Shown: positions 26,706-35,241 of the stretch, one piece after another | Numbering within the stretch: the stretch's first letter is position 1 | How the letters are laid out: every line of letters begins with the position of its first letter | Notes under the pieces: model-generated | The model's input: only the letters and a program-made list of their open reading frames with translations | Database searches by the model: none | What the model was told of the DNA's origin: nothing | Assembly: GCF_013373365.1 (NCBI RefSeq) | Contig: NZ_CP035925.1 | Location: forward strand, 186,001 to 250,000 | Reading direction: 5' to 3' | Source: Lentibacillus sp. CBA3610 | GTDB lineage: Bacteria > Bacillota > Bacilli > Bacillales > Amphibacillaceae | Length of the DNA: 64,000 nucleotides | Made by a program: the position numbers and the translations under genes

Positions 26706-27098
26706 TTAGTTTCCCCATTTAAGTGTCATCGTCAAAGTACAACAATTAGCGCCTTGACTTGCAGCAGGTGATTCAAGGTCAAAGATAACCCCTGATGGCG
26801 TATAGGTTGTTTGAACAGGTACGTATAATCCCTCGATTGAATAAATTAAACGGTCCACTTCAGACTGGTTTCCATGCTGTGCAGCCTGCATGAGAAGTCG
26901 GGCAAATTCGGTGTCATTTAATCTTTCCAGTAAAATTTCCTCTTGCCGGATTAAAATCTGAAATTCATGGATTGATTGAGTAAGTATTTCTGTATCCACG
27001 GGCGGATATTGACGAGCAGGCGGAAAATGGTTGTAAACGGCATTTGGATGATACTGTCCTTGATGATATGGAGGATGGTTATATGGGGGATAGTACAT
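26706..27098 (-). CDS. Probable spore coat protein, YuzC-like
   Basis: A 130-residue protein: Tyr/Pro/His-rich N-terminus (MYYPPYNHPPYHQGQYHP), a helical middle (TQSIHEFQILIRQEEILLERL) and a C-terminus YTPSGVIFDLE..CCTLTMTLKWGN. The layout and the ending resemble the inner spore coat protein YuzC of Bacillus, from memory. I start at ATG 27098, six bases after AAAGGGTG. There is no signal peptide. Localisation to the coat and expression in the mother cell are inferences from the resemblance. Confidence 0.55.
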   Translation of the reverse strand: MYYPPYNHPPYHQGQYHPNAVYNHFPPARQYPPVDTEILTQSIHEFQILIRQEEILLERLNDTEFARLLMQAAQHGNQSEVDRLIYSIEGLYVPVQTTYTPSGVIFDLESPAASQGANCCTLTMTLKWGN

Positions 27099-27245
27099 CA
27101 CTAGCACCCTTTCTTTTATTGTATCGATTTCATATCATCGTATGCCTAAGGGCCTGCCATGGTTACGGGATTTTGCTGGACCTGGATCCAAGGGCTGGAG
27201 GAATTACCACCGCGGTCGGAATACCAAAAACTATACAAAAGAACT

Positions 27246-27845
27246 TTACTGAAGCCAGCCTTTTTCCTTCGCTTTGGATATGGCTTCAATCCGGTTCGTC
27301 ACTTCCAGTTTATCGAGGACCACGGAGATATAGTTACGGACCGTGCCATTTGTCAAATACAGCTGACTGGCAATTTCCTTGGTGCTTTTGCCGTCAGCAA
27401 TCAGCTTGATGACCTGTTCTTCCCGATCGGTCAGCGGATTATCATGATCGTATGCCATATCAACCAGTTCCGGAGCATAAATCCGGTTTCCGTTCATAAT
27501 CAGACGTATCGAGTTGGCTAAATCTTCGCTCGGACTGTCTTTCAGTAAATAACCGCTCACACCGGCTTTTCTCGCGCGTTGGAAATACCCTGTTCGCGCG
27601 AAGGTTGTTAATACAATTATTTTACAATGGTCATCCTTCAATTCTTCGGCTGCATCCAGGCCGCTTTTGATCGGCATTTCAATATCCATAATGCAAATAT
27701 CCGGCTGATGCTGCCTGACAAGCGATAATGCTTCTTCACCATTCCCGGCTTTACCGACAACTTCCATATCATCTTCCAAATCAAGCAGCGATCTCAGTGC
27801 CCCTAGCAGCATGCGCTGGTCTTCTGCTATCACAATACGTATCAC
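27246..27845 (-). CDS. desR: DesR-type NarL/LuxR response regulator
   Basis: A 199-residue response regulator: receiver domain with acidic pocket AEDQ, phospho-Asp in CIMDIEMPIKSG (Asp about 54), conserved Lys in LLKDSP, and a LuxR-type helix-turn-helix LTDREEQVIKLIADGKSTKEIA. It begins with GTG, and its first bases overlap the desK stop (GTGA). In B. subtilis phosphorylated DesR activates des at low temperature. A candidate operator stands upstream of des at 30217-30230. Confidence 0.88.
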   Translation of the reverse strand: MIRIVIAEDQRMLLGALRSLLDLEDDMEVVGKAGNGEEALSLVRQHQPDICIMDIEMPIKSGLDAAEELKDDHCKIIVLTTFARTGYFQRARKAGVSGYLLKDSPSEDLANSIRLIMNGNRIYAPELVDMAYDHDNPLTDREEQVIKLIADGKSTKEIASQLYLTNGTVRNYISVVLDKLEVTNRIEAISKAKEKGWLQ

Positions 27846-28978
27846 ATCAAGCCCTCCTGTTTTGTTCGCTGAATGACTTTTGGCACCCGAATCGTCAGTG
27901 TTGTACCGCTCTCTGAATTAATAGCCATGCTGCCATTGACAAATTCCAGGCGCTCTCTCATCCCCTGAAGTCCGTTTTCTGTGTATGTACCATGTTTATT
28001 CACCATACCGATCCCATTATCCTGTACTTCAATAACTATCTCTTCTGCTGATGGTGTAATGATGACAGTACAGGAAGACGCCTCACTATGCTTGACGACA
28101 TTGGTGACAGCCTCTTTCAAGCACATGCTGAGGACATTTTCAACAAATAAAGGTGTATTGGTGAGCTCCGGATTCCCTACCACATGAAAATCAATCCGGG
28201 CAGTTTTCAGCATTTCCCGGACACGGGTGATTTCGTCTTCCAGTTTTGCACCTTTCATACTCGAGACCATCTCCCGCACTTCTTTTAACGCCATTCGTGC
28301 TGTTTGCTGGATATCATTTATTTCATTTTTTGCCTTATCAGGTTTTAAATCCACCAGTTTCCCTGCCAGATCACTTTTAAGACCAATCATAGACAGTTTT
28401 TGTCCAAGTGTATCATGCAAATCACGGGCGATCCGCTGACGTTCTTCCAGGACAACTAACTGGGAAATCTTTTGATTGGCAGCGTGTAATTGGTTTTCCA
28501 ATGCTTCTCGCTTGTTCCGAAAATAAATCGTTAGCGGCAGCAGGATAACGCCAATTACGCTAAAGACGATAAATGGCAGCTGGGACAGGAAAATTTCATT
28601 CTGGGTAAAAAAACCGATCGTGACTGCAGCAATCGTTGTAACCAGATGGACCACGTACAGTGTTATAAACCCGGCTTTATGCTGAATATTACCGATGTAA
28701 AACGCCAAAAACAGCGCGAAATAAACATACCCGATAAGCACTGTCATGACAAGGCTTATGATCATTTCGGTTCCCACTGACAGGTAAACCGTCCAATCTT
28801 TTGACAGAAAAGATACGCGATATGCAGTGAAAAACAGGAATATCATTAAAATACCGAAAATAATTTCCCATGTTCCAGCTGTCCGGAATATGAAATAAAA
28901 GGGGAGAATACAAAAAATAATCCACGCATAAATACTAAGCCCTGTGTTTTTGGGGATAATGTGATACCATTTTTGCAT
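27842..28978 (-). CDS. desK: DesK-type membrane thermosensor kinase
   Basis: 378 residues: five to six transmembrane helices (residues about 12-145), a coiled connector, HisKA_3 (ERQRIARDLHDTLGQKL, His about 188) and an HATPase_c domain (CLKEAVTNVVKHSE; VQDNGIGM; NGLQGMRERL). DesK senses membrane thickness/fluidity and switches from phosphatase to kinase in the cold. Start ATG 28978 follows AGGAGG by 5 bases. The order des, desK, desR is the same as in B. subtilis. Confidence 0.88.
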   Translation of the reverse strand: MQKWYHIIPKNTGLSIYAWIIFCILPFYFIFRTAGTWEIIFGILMIFLFFTAYRVSFLSKDWTVYLSVGTEMIISLVMTVLIGYVYFALFLAFYIGNIQHKAGFITLYVVHLVTTIAAVTIGFFTQNEIFLSQLPFIVFSVIGVILLPLTIYFRNKREALENQLHAANQKISQLVVLEERQRIARDLHDTLGQKLSMIGLKSDLAGKLVDLKPDKAKNEINDIQQTARMALKEVREMVSSMKGAKLEDEITRVREMLKTARIDFHVVGNPELTNTPLFVENVLSMCLKEAVTNVVKHSEASSCTVIITPSAEEIVIEVQDNGIGMVNKHGTYTENGLQGMRERLEFVNGSMAINSESGTTLTIRVPKVIQRTKQEGLM

Positions 28979-29012
28979 ACCGGGCCTCCTCACTGCTTTC
29001 GTTAAGTATAAC

Positions 29013-29054
29013 AAAAAATTAAACCCTCCAATACAATCGTTGGAAGGTTTTTAA
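29013..29054 (-). terminator. Terminator between des and desK
   Basis: Arms AAACCCTCCAA (29021-29031) and TTGGAAGGTTT (29040-29050) pair with one mismatch. On the minus strand a TTTAATTTTTT tract follows. It lies 12 bases after the des stop, so desKR expression probably comes from read-through or its own promoter. Confidence 0.75.
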
Positions 29055-29065
29055 AATTAGCGTCC

Positions 29066-30118
29066 TTATTTTTCTTGCACAGATGATTGTCCCGGGTTCA
29101 CCTGGATGCCATATTTCCTCTTTCGCAACAGTGCTTTAACTTCTTTAAAACTGACAAACGACTTGCTCGCTTCATCATACAGCCGGAAGCGGATCGACTT
29201 CAGGCTGGAGAATAGCGTTATCGTTGTGGCCTGTTGTAATGGCGGTGTCGATTCATGGGCTTTTTCCAAATGATAATTCGGTACTCTTGGGCTTAAATGA
29301 TGCACATGATGGAAGCCAATGCTGCCTGTCAGCCATTGCATAACTTTTGGCAGTTTGTAATAGGAGCTTCCGTCAACAGCAGCTTTGACAAAATCCCACT
29401 CGTCTTCATTTTCGAAATAAGAATCCTCAAACTGGTGCTGCACATAAAACAGCCAAATCCCCGCTGAACCTGCCATAAAGATAACGGGCGCCTGGATCAT
29501 GAGAAACGCCTGCCAGCCGATTGCCCAGATTAACAGGCTATAGATGGCTGCAACAGAAGCATTGATAACGTACGTGTTCAGCCGTTCCTTCCGTTTGGCG
29601 CCTTTTCGGTTAAAACGATTGGATAGGAGAAACAGATAAAACGGGCCTAATCCGAACATTACAATCGGATTGCGGTAAAGCCGGTAACCCAGCCTGCCCC
29701 AAAAGGAAGCATCAGCATATTCATCAACCGTCATCACCCACACATCACCTGTTCCACGCTTATCGAGGTTACTGCTTGTCGCGTGATGAATCGCATGACT
29801 TCGTTTCCATTTTTCAAAAGCAAACAGCGTGATGATTCCCGTTATCGTTCCAATAGTCCGATTAGCTTTGCCATTTTTAAAAAATGATCCGTGTGTACAG
29901 TCATGGAAAATGATAAAGATCCGAACGACAAACCCTGATGCCACCACCAAGAGTGGGAGTGTCAGCCAGATAGAGACAGATAAGCTTTGATAGGCCAGAA
30001 ACCAAATCAGGAAAAATGGCGGAATCGTGTTTATGAGCTGTATTATGCTAGCTTTTGTATCTGATTTAGCAAAGGCCGCGACGCTTTTTTTCAACTGTGC
30101 TTGTTTTTGTCTGCTCAT
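29066..30118 (-). CDS. des: Membrane fatty acid desaturase
   Basis: A 350-residue acyl-lipid desaturase with four transmembrane helices and the three histidine boxes that bind the di-iron centre: HDCTH (about 75-79), HAIHH (about 111-115) and HHVHH (about 274-278). It introduces a cis double bond into phospholipid acyl chains (delta-5 in the B. subtilis enzyme) to keep membranes fluid in the cold. GGAG stands 7 bases before the ATG. First gene of des-desK-desR. Confidence 0.93.
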   Translation of the reverse strand: MSRQKQAQLKKSVAAFAKSDTKASIIQLINTIPPFFLIWFLAYQSLSVSIWLTLPLLVVASGFVVRIFIIFHDCTHGSFFKNGKANRTIGTITGIITLFAFEKWKRSHAIHHATSSNLDKRGTGDVWVMTVDEYADASFWGRLGYRLYRNPIVMFGLGPFYLFLLSNRFNRKGAKRKERLNTYVINASVAAIYSLLIWAIGWQAFLMIQAPVIFMAGSAGIWLFYVQHQFEDSYFENEDEWDFVKAAVDGSSYYKLPKVMQWLTGSIGFHHVHHLSPRVPNYHLEKAHESTPPLQQATTITLFSSLKSIRFRLYDEASKSFVSFKEVKALLRKRKYGIQVNPGQSSVQEK

Positions 30119-30159
30119 AAAATCACTCCTGCAAAAATTATTTTCGTTAATATGTCTAA

Positions 30160-30188
30160 TTTATATGCTAGAGAAAACCTATGAGCAA
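30160..30188 (-). promoter_or_regulatory. Sigma-A promoter of des
   Basis: On the minus strand TTGCTC (30188-30183) and TATAAA (30165-30160) are separated by 17 bases. The predicted transcript would start about 35 bases before the des ATG. Confidence 0.6.
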
Positions 30189-30216
30189 TAAAAGTCATAA
30201 ACGTCAAGTGGTGGGT

Positions 30217-30230
30217 ATGACAAATGTCAT
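30217..30230. promoter_or_regulatory. Candidate DesR operator
   Basis: ATGACAAATGTCAT is a perfect inverted repeat of ATGACA with two bases between, about 30 bases upstream of the des -35 box. The position suits an activator of the NarL class. The bases from 30231 to 30615 hold no gene that I can support. Confidence 0.5.
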
Positions 30231-30615
30231 ATATGTTGGAATATGCCTTAGGATGCAGGATTTTGAAGCTGTTTCTCTACTTCTTTGGTATTATCGCTCG
30301 TATATATTAAAGTGGTGTATGCGTTTAATGATTTGGCTCAGCAATTTTCGGTCGCTCTCCAACTAATGATTTATGGCTCGGCCGGCCTGATTTTCTGATG
30401 GAGGTGCTCTTTGATCAAAAACTGGACACTTAATGAGACTTGTTATTGGTGAAATGAAAAACACGGCCAGTTGAGTATATGCTATGACCGGATTGGAAGA
30501 CCTTCTGGATTATGTGCACTTTGTGAAGGATCTGAGGGAAGAGTATATGCTTCGGACAAACATAATAAAGCGCAGAATGAAATCAATCATCCTGCACTTT
30601 AGAAATTCTGCCGGA

Positions 30616-30876
30616 CTAATCCTCAATATAAAATATTCGCGTCTCTCTTGTGACTTTGCCTGCCCTGTTCTTTGCTTCAAAGGTCACAACATGGAAACGT
30701 TCTTGGAGTTCTTCTTCAAGCTGCAGTGATAATGTTGATGTTTCGTTATCATAGCTAGGTTCGTAGGTAATACCATCTACAATAACTTTAAAACTGTCCT
30801 TATCAACAGGCGCTCCTCTTTTTGTTTCAATTTCCGCCTCAAGCAGTGGTGTTCTGCTATCAATAATTTCACCCAT
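30616..30876 (-). pseudogene. C-terminal fragment of an Ig-like/surface protein
   Basis: The 86-residue frame has the pattern of a bacterial Ig-like repeat: TPLLEAEIETKRGAPVDKDSFKVIVDGITYEPSYDNET, then VVTFEAKNRAGKVTRETRIF. Such repeats close cell-surface hydrolases or phosphodiesterases. There is no signal peptide or ribosome site at its beginning and no upstream part, so it looks like the remaining tail of a larger gene. It abuts the sigma-factor fragment on the other strand. Confidence 0.4.
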
Positions 30877-30895
30877 TTCGTCGGATAAGGGACCT

Positions 30896-31294
30896 ATGTC
30901 AACTTATTTCAACTATGTGATCCGCAATCGCTTGATTGACTTGATTCGCAAAGAGACGAAAGAGCAGGAAAAGCAGAGGATGAGTTTGCAGAAACACCAA
31001 GCAGAACTGGAAGATGGGAATTATTATCGGGGCGGCAGCACGACTGATCGTAATAAGCTGACGCGAGTTGCTGAAGATAATGGGATGTATCATAGTGATT
31101 TTTGGGAGGATGTAAAGAAGGACTTGTCGGAGAAGCAGTGGAAATGGGTGAAGTATTTCATTATTGAGGACATGTCTGTTCAGGAGATTGCTGAGCAGGA
31201 GGGTGTTTCGGTGGAAGCGGTGAAGAGCTGGGGTAAGGCGGCAAGGCGGAAATTGCGTTGGGAAGTGGCTGAGGATAAGCTGGAATTCAGCTGA
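30896..31294 (+). pseudogene. Sigma-70 family factor, N-terminus missing
   Basis: 132 residues: FNYVIRNRLIDLIRKETKEQEK resembles the end of sigma region 2, and DLSEKQWKWVKYFIIEDMSVQEIAEQEGVSVEAVKSWGKAARRKL is a region 4 with its helix-turn-helix (quoted in part elsewhere). Region 2.1-2.2, needed for core binding, is missing and the frame begins abruptly at an ATG without a ribosome site, next to another gene fragment. It is probably the remains of an ECF-like or Xpf/YlaC-like sigma gene. A short functional form is possible but unlikely. Confidence 0.55.
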
Positions 31295-31459
31295 TAGGCC
31301 ATCCAATGAAGTTTATTGATACACGAAAGCATTAAAATTCTTAAAGGCAGGCGATGACCATCCTGCCTAAGCATTCGTATTTATGAGTAGAAGAAAATAA
31401 TTCAATATTCAAAATGTAATAGACCCTATAATATGTTAAAATAGAAAAGTGAAGAGAGA

Positions 31460-31959
31460 ATGAAAAAATGATTGTGATACTATTAATGATAAGTTAGTAG
31501 ATTGCTATTTTAGAAAAGTGGAACGAGAGGAAATAATAGAAAAGAAATACAATCCTGAGGGTGGCTGGAGTTTTCACTGGCTAAAGCCTGTAACTCATTT
31601 TTTTAACGTTTATGGATTAGTAACTGCAGAATATCCTAATTCAGTTCAAGGGTTGATTGCTCTAAAACCAAATTATGATGATGCCTTTCGATGTGTAGAT
31701 ATAGATATTATTGAATCATCACCACACAATAAAAAAATGGTTCACGGTGTCAATAATGAAAAGAGGAAGTATGTTGGAATAGGAAGGTGCTTAGTTGCAT
31801 TTGCTTGTGAATACAGCATAAATCAAGGATTAGAAGGAATTAACATCAAAGACATCTAAAATAGAGTATTATCCGGGTTTAGGTGCCTTTTCAACATATG
31901 GTCATAACATGATGATTACGGAGAAGGCAGCTGTAAAGTTGGCATTAGAGAAAAAATAG
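31460..31959 (+). pseudogene. GNAT-like acetyltransferase gene with two frameshifts
   Basis: GAAGAGAG followed by ATGAAAAAATG at 31460 looks like the original start; removing one A from the A-run puts the gene in frame with NDKLVDCYFRKVEREE and the long middle part (GLVTAEYPNSVQGLIALKP, VGIGRCLVAFACEYS). After EGIN near 31850 the frame shifts again and continues SKIEYYPGLGAFSTYGHN to the TAG at 31959. The VGIGRCLVAFA stretch resembles the acetyl-CoA loop of GNAT enzymes. The family is uncertain; the broken state is clear. Confidence 0.5.
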
Positions 31960-32045
31960 GGGGCCCTTCTTGAGTTTTGGGTCTGTTGCTACCGGCTTTA
32001 ATCTATTTGTCGGATGAAATAATTATACAGAGGCTGCTGGTTTGA

Positions 32046-32717
32046 ATAACTGGTGTTTTTCTCGAGGAAGCCCTCGGTGTTTTCCATGAAGATGATATTA
32101 AAGGGGCCATGCATGAGATTAACGAGGAGATACCACGGCTTGAAACCCGTCATCGTCAGGCAATGCGATTTTTTGACTATATCAATAAGGAAAATCTGGA
32201 AGTGTGTTTGAAGGTGCTGGAACCGGAAGCAAAAGCTGCTGAAATGGAACATGCGATCAAGCATGAAATACGGGTGAAGCTGGATGAAAATCCGGTGTTG
32301 TACACGTCATTGAAAGAGCGGCTGGAAGAGCTGATTGAGAAACGCAAAGAGCGCCAAATGACGATTGAGGAACTGCTGGAGGAATATCATGATATAATTG
32401 ATAGGATGCGCAGCAACGCCGAGGAAAGTGCGGCACATGGTTTTGAACCGGAACAGTATCCATTTTATCAGATGCTTGCAAGTGAACTGGACGGTTTTGA
32501 AGAAGATAATGTGAAGGAATTGACGCACATTATCACAGAGATTATTCAGGAAAATGCGGTCATCGATTGGACATTCAAGGATGATGTGAAGCGCGAAATG
32601 CGCAAACGAATTAAACGACAGCTCCGCACAAACGACTGCCCGTCGAAGGAGGTGGAAAATCTCGCGCGGCAGCTAATGGAACTGGCGGAAGCGCATTATA
32701 AGCAGATAGCGTATTAA
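32046..32717 (+). pseudogene. hsdR: C-terminal remnant of type I restriction enzyme HsdR
   Basis: An open frame from 32046 gives GVFHEDDIKGAMHEINEEIP and continues for about 220 residues. It matches the C-terminal helical domain of HsdR (DUF3387): Glu/Arg-rich coiled stretches and VENLARQLMELAEAHY near the end. The nuclease and helicase domains, and the hsdM and hsdS genes, are absent. HsdR proteins normally exceed 900 residues. This marks a lost type I restriction-modification locus. Confidence 0.7.
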
Positions 32718-32877
32718 TGGTGAGAGCATGGCATCGAGTAAAGATGTTATGTTCTTTTTTGTGTGAGAATACTGCAAACAGAGTTGAAATGAAAACAGTG
32801 TTTCATCACTCATATTTTTTACATCTATTACATATTTTTTCCGAATTCATTTTTTATCATGAGGATGAAAGGTATAA

Positions 32878-33390
32878 ATGGAAAAGGGAGACGATGAAAC
32901 ATTGGAATTTTTTAGTATAGAGAGTTTGAGTCATATTATCGGGGTTCACAAATACACGCTGAAAAAATGGACTCAGGATTTTAATGTTTATATCCCGAAA
33001 ACAAAACTGAACAACGTCACCTGTTATCGTCCGGATGGAATCGATGTGTTGACGTATATTAAGCAATGCAGCGATCAAGGTTATGACAGGATGCAGATCA
33101 AGGAAATGCTGGCAAAGAGTACCTTTCCCGTAAGATTGGAGAATATGCAAAGTGCTTCTCATCAATCCAACGATGGAGGCTACAAAGAAAATGTGGTGAC
33201 AATGATGCAGACGATTGGAAAAGTTGTCAGCAATGTTGATCATCAGCAGCGCATGGTGGAAATCATTAAAGAAAAGCAAAAAAATCAAAACAAATTAATC
33301 AAGGATATAAAGAAACAGACAGATGAAATCGATCACTTGAAACGGGAAATTGAAACGTTAAAGCAAGCTTGCTTCTTTAACAGAACGTGA
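32878..33390 (+). CDS. MerR-like helix-turn-helix protein with C-terminal coiled coil
   Basis: 170 residues. Residues about 12-75 form a MerR-type winged helix (SIESLSHIIGVHKYTLKKWT, then CYRPDGIDVLTYIKQ); residues about 125-163 form a Lys/Glu-rich coiled coil. There is no effector-binding domain. The arrangement recalls DUF3967-type proteins and, more loosely, the chromosome-anchoring protein RacA. GAAAGG stands before the ATG. A perfect terminator follows. DNA binding is likely; the role is unknown. Confidence 0.6.
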   Translation: MEKGDDETLEFFSIESLSHIIGVHKYTLKKWTQDFNVYIPKTKLNNVTCYRPDGIDVLTYIKQCSDQGYDRMQIKEMLAKSTFPVRLENMQSASHQSNDGGYKENVVTMMQTIGKVVSNVDHQQRMVEIIKEKQKNQNKLIKDIKKQTDEIDHLKREIETLKQACFFNRT

Positions 33391-33426
33391 TTTACAACAG
33401 AAAGCAAATCCATGAAGTACAAATAA

Positions 33427-33469
33427 TTGGCGCATAACATCAACATTCAGATGTTATGCGCCAATTTTT
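33427..33469. terminator. Bidirectional terminator
   Basis: Perfect 14-bp arms TTGGCGCATAACAT (33427-33440) and ATGTTATGCGCCAA (33451-33464), then TTTTT. It ends the MerR-like gene and faces the end of the YgjP-type gene. Confidence 0.9.
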
Positions 33470-33471
33470 CT

Positions 33472-34207
33472 TCAATAATAACCGATACAGTGAAGCCCCA
33501 TACCGTTAACCCGCAGCCATTCTTTTCGTTCTTCAAAGTCCGGCAGAATGGATTTGACGATTTTCCAGAATGCCGGTGAATGATCTTTAATTTTCAAATG
33601 TGTGAGTTCGTGTACAATCACATAATCAAATACCCTTAATGGCGCCATAATCAGCCGCCAGTTGATGTATATATACCCATCAGGGGTGCACGTGCCCCAG
33701 CGTTTATGCTGTGTTCGGATATTTGCGGATGCTGGATTGGTGTTTATGAGTTCTTAATAACGCTGAATACGTTCGTGCAGTTTTCTGGCAGCCTGCTGTC
33801 GGTACCATTGCACAAGTCGCTCTTCAAGTGCTTCCGCCGTTTGTTTTTGCGTCCTTTTTTTCGGGACGGTTGCGATGAATTTGGCCTTGGTAAAACGTTA
33901 ATGTTGGGCGATCGACAGGTTCACGATGAATTTTTAGGCGATAGTTACGGCCAAGGTATGGCAACTTTTCACCACTTACAAATTCCTTTGGCTGAATGGA
34001 TGCTTCAACCTGATTGAGTTCGTTTAGTTTATTGATAATCCAGGGCGCTTTCTTTTTAAGTTCCGTACTGATTTTGGCATCTTCAGCTGTAAATGGTGCA
34101 TAAACTTCAACGCCATTTACCAATGTGACGGTTATTTTTAAATCTTTTCGTTGTTGTTTGTAAAGTATGTATTCGATGGTTGTGTTCCCGTATTCAAGTT
34201 TTGGCAT
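33472..34207 (-). pseudogene. YgjP-type (DUF45) metallopeptidase, frameshift and stop
   Basis: The N-terminal frame (from ATG 34207, MPKLEYGNTTIEYIL) ends near 33824. The gene continues in another frame with EALEERLVQWYRQQAARKLHERI, an in-frame TAA after IQRY, then NIRTQHKRWGTCTPDG and the zinc motif VIVHELTHLKIKDHSPAFW, ending GIGYY-like at 33472. Intact relatives are about 240 residues and are thought to be zinc peptidases. A frameshift near 33830 plus the internal stop (about 33752) make it non-functional. Confidence 0.75.
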
Positions 34208-34298
34208 TGCGTTCACGTACCTTTAATCGGATTGTAGATTAATGATAGCACGACGGGTAATGATTGGGAAGGTCTGAATCGTTTCCTGAAGTTTGGGT

Positions 34299-35159
34299 TT
34301 ATTTACGCGGGCTGACTTTTTTCAAAATCACACGCTCGATCCATCTCCATGGCAGCAAATTTTTCAGCCGAGTCATGGTTTTGACGTTTTTACCGACGGG
34401 GTAGCGGAGATCGGGCTTTTCTGCTTGAGTGACTTTGACAATCAGGCGTGCCACTTCTTCGGGGGCGTCGGCTGTTTTAGCGATGTGATTCACGATTTTC
34501 ATTAAGGTTTCGGTTTTCTCGTTATATGGCGATTCTGGAGCGACATTAATATTGTCCATTCCTTTTTCCCAAATATCTGTCTGATAAGAGCCCGGTTCAA
34601 CCAATACGACATGAACTCCATAAGGCAGCATTTCGAGCCTGAGCGCTTCACTGAAGCCTTCGACAGCATGTTTGGATGCGGAATATGGAGCGAGACCGGG
34701 AAGTGCCATTCTGCCGCTGATACTGGACAGGTTAATGATCGTACCGCGCTGCTTGTTTCGCATATGGGGAAGAACAGCTTTGGTTACAGCAATCAAGCCA
34801 AAGACATTCGTTTCAAATTGCTGCCGCCACTCCTCAAGTGGCAGTTCTTCCGTAAACCCGCCGGCGGCATAGCCTGCGTTGTTGATCAATACATCAATGC
34901 TCCCGAAACGTTCGATGACATCCGGTATTGTGGAATCAACATCATTCTGTTTAGTAACGTCCAAGCCAATGCATTCGATGTTGGTTTCAATACCCTGTTC
35001 ATGAGCTTTTTTCAGCAATGTTTCTTTTTTTGATAAATCCCGCATGGACGCCAGAACAATATAACCGGATTCAGCAAATGCGAGGCTGATTAACAGGCCG
35101 AATCCACCTGATGCCCCTGTAATGAAAACAACCGGCCGGTGCTGATCGGAGACTTTCAT
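34299..35159 (-). CDS. Short-chain dehydrogenase/reductase
   Basis: A 286-residue classical SDR: cofactor motif TGASGGFG (residues about 14-21), NNAG (about 93-96), catalytic Ser in NLSSISG and YSASK (Tyr/Lys about 162-166). Asp-poor early sequence and SMRDLSKK after strand beta-2 suggest NADP preference. The C-terminal tail is basic (MTRLKNLLPWRWIERVILKK), possibly a membrane-associating helix. The substrate is not predictable. GGGGTG stands about 8 bases before the ATG. Confidence 0.85.
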   Translation of the reverse strand: MKVSDQHRPVVFITGASGGFGLLISLAFAESGYIVLASMRDLSKKETLLKKAHEQGIETNIECIGLDVTKQNDVDSTIPDVIERFGSIDVLINNAGYAAGGFTEELPLEEWRQQFETNVFGLIAVTKAVLPHMRNKQRGTIINLSSISGRMALPGLAPYSASKHAVEGFSEALRLEMLPYGVHVVLVEPGSYQTDIWEKGMDNINVAPESPYNEKTETLMKIVNHIAKTADAPEEVARLIVKVTQAEKPDLRYPVGKNVKTMTRLKNLLPWRWIERVILKKVSPRK

Positions 35160-35212
35160 GTGCCGTCACCCCTCTCGTGTCCATTCTAGCAATCACTTAA
35201 GGAGCAAGCAAT

Positions 35213-35239
35213 GGGACAAAGGGTCTGACCCTTTGTCCC
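35213..35239. repeat. GGGACA-type palindromic repeat, copy 2
   Basis: Perfect 13-bp arms GGGACAAAGGGTC/GACCCTTTGTCCC around one base. It begins 3 bases after the stop of the M20 peptidase gene (minus strand). Confidence 0.85.
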
Positions 35240-35241
35240 CC

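Noticed and set aside
30484..30729. 81-codon plus-strand ORF
   Set aside because: It lacks a ribosome site and partly overlaps the Ig-like fragment, which has the more protein-like sequence.
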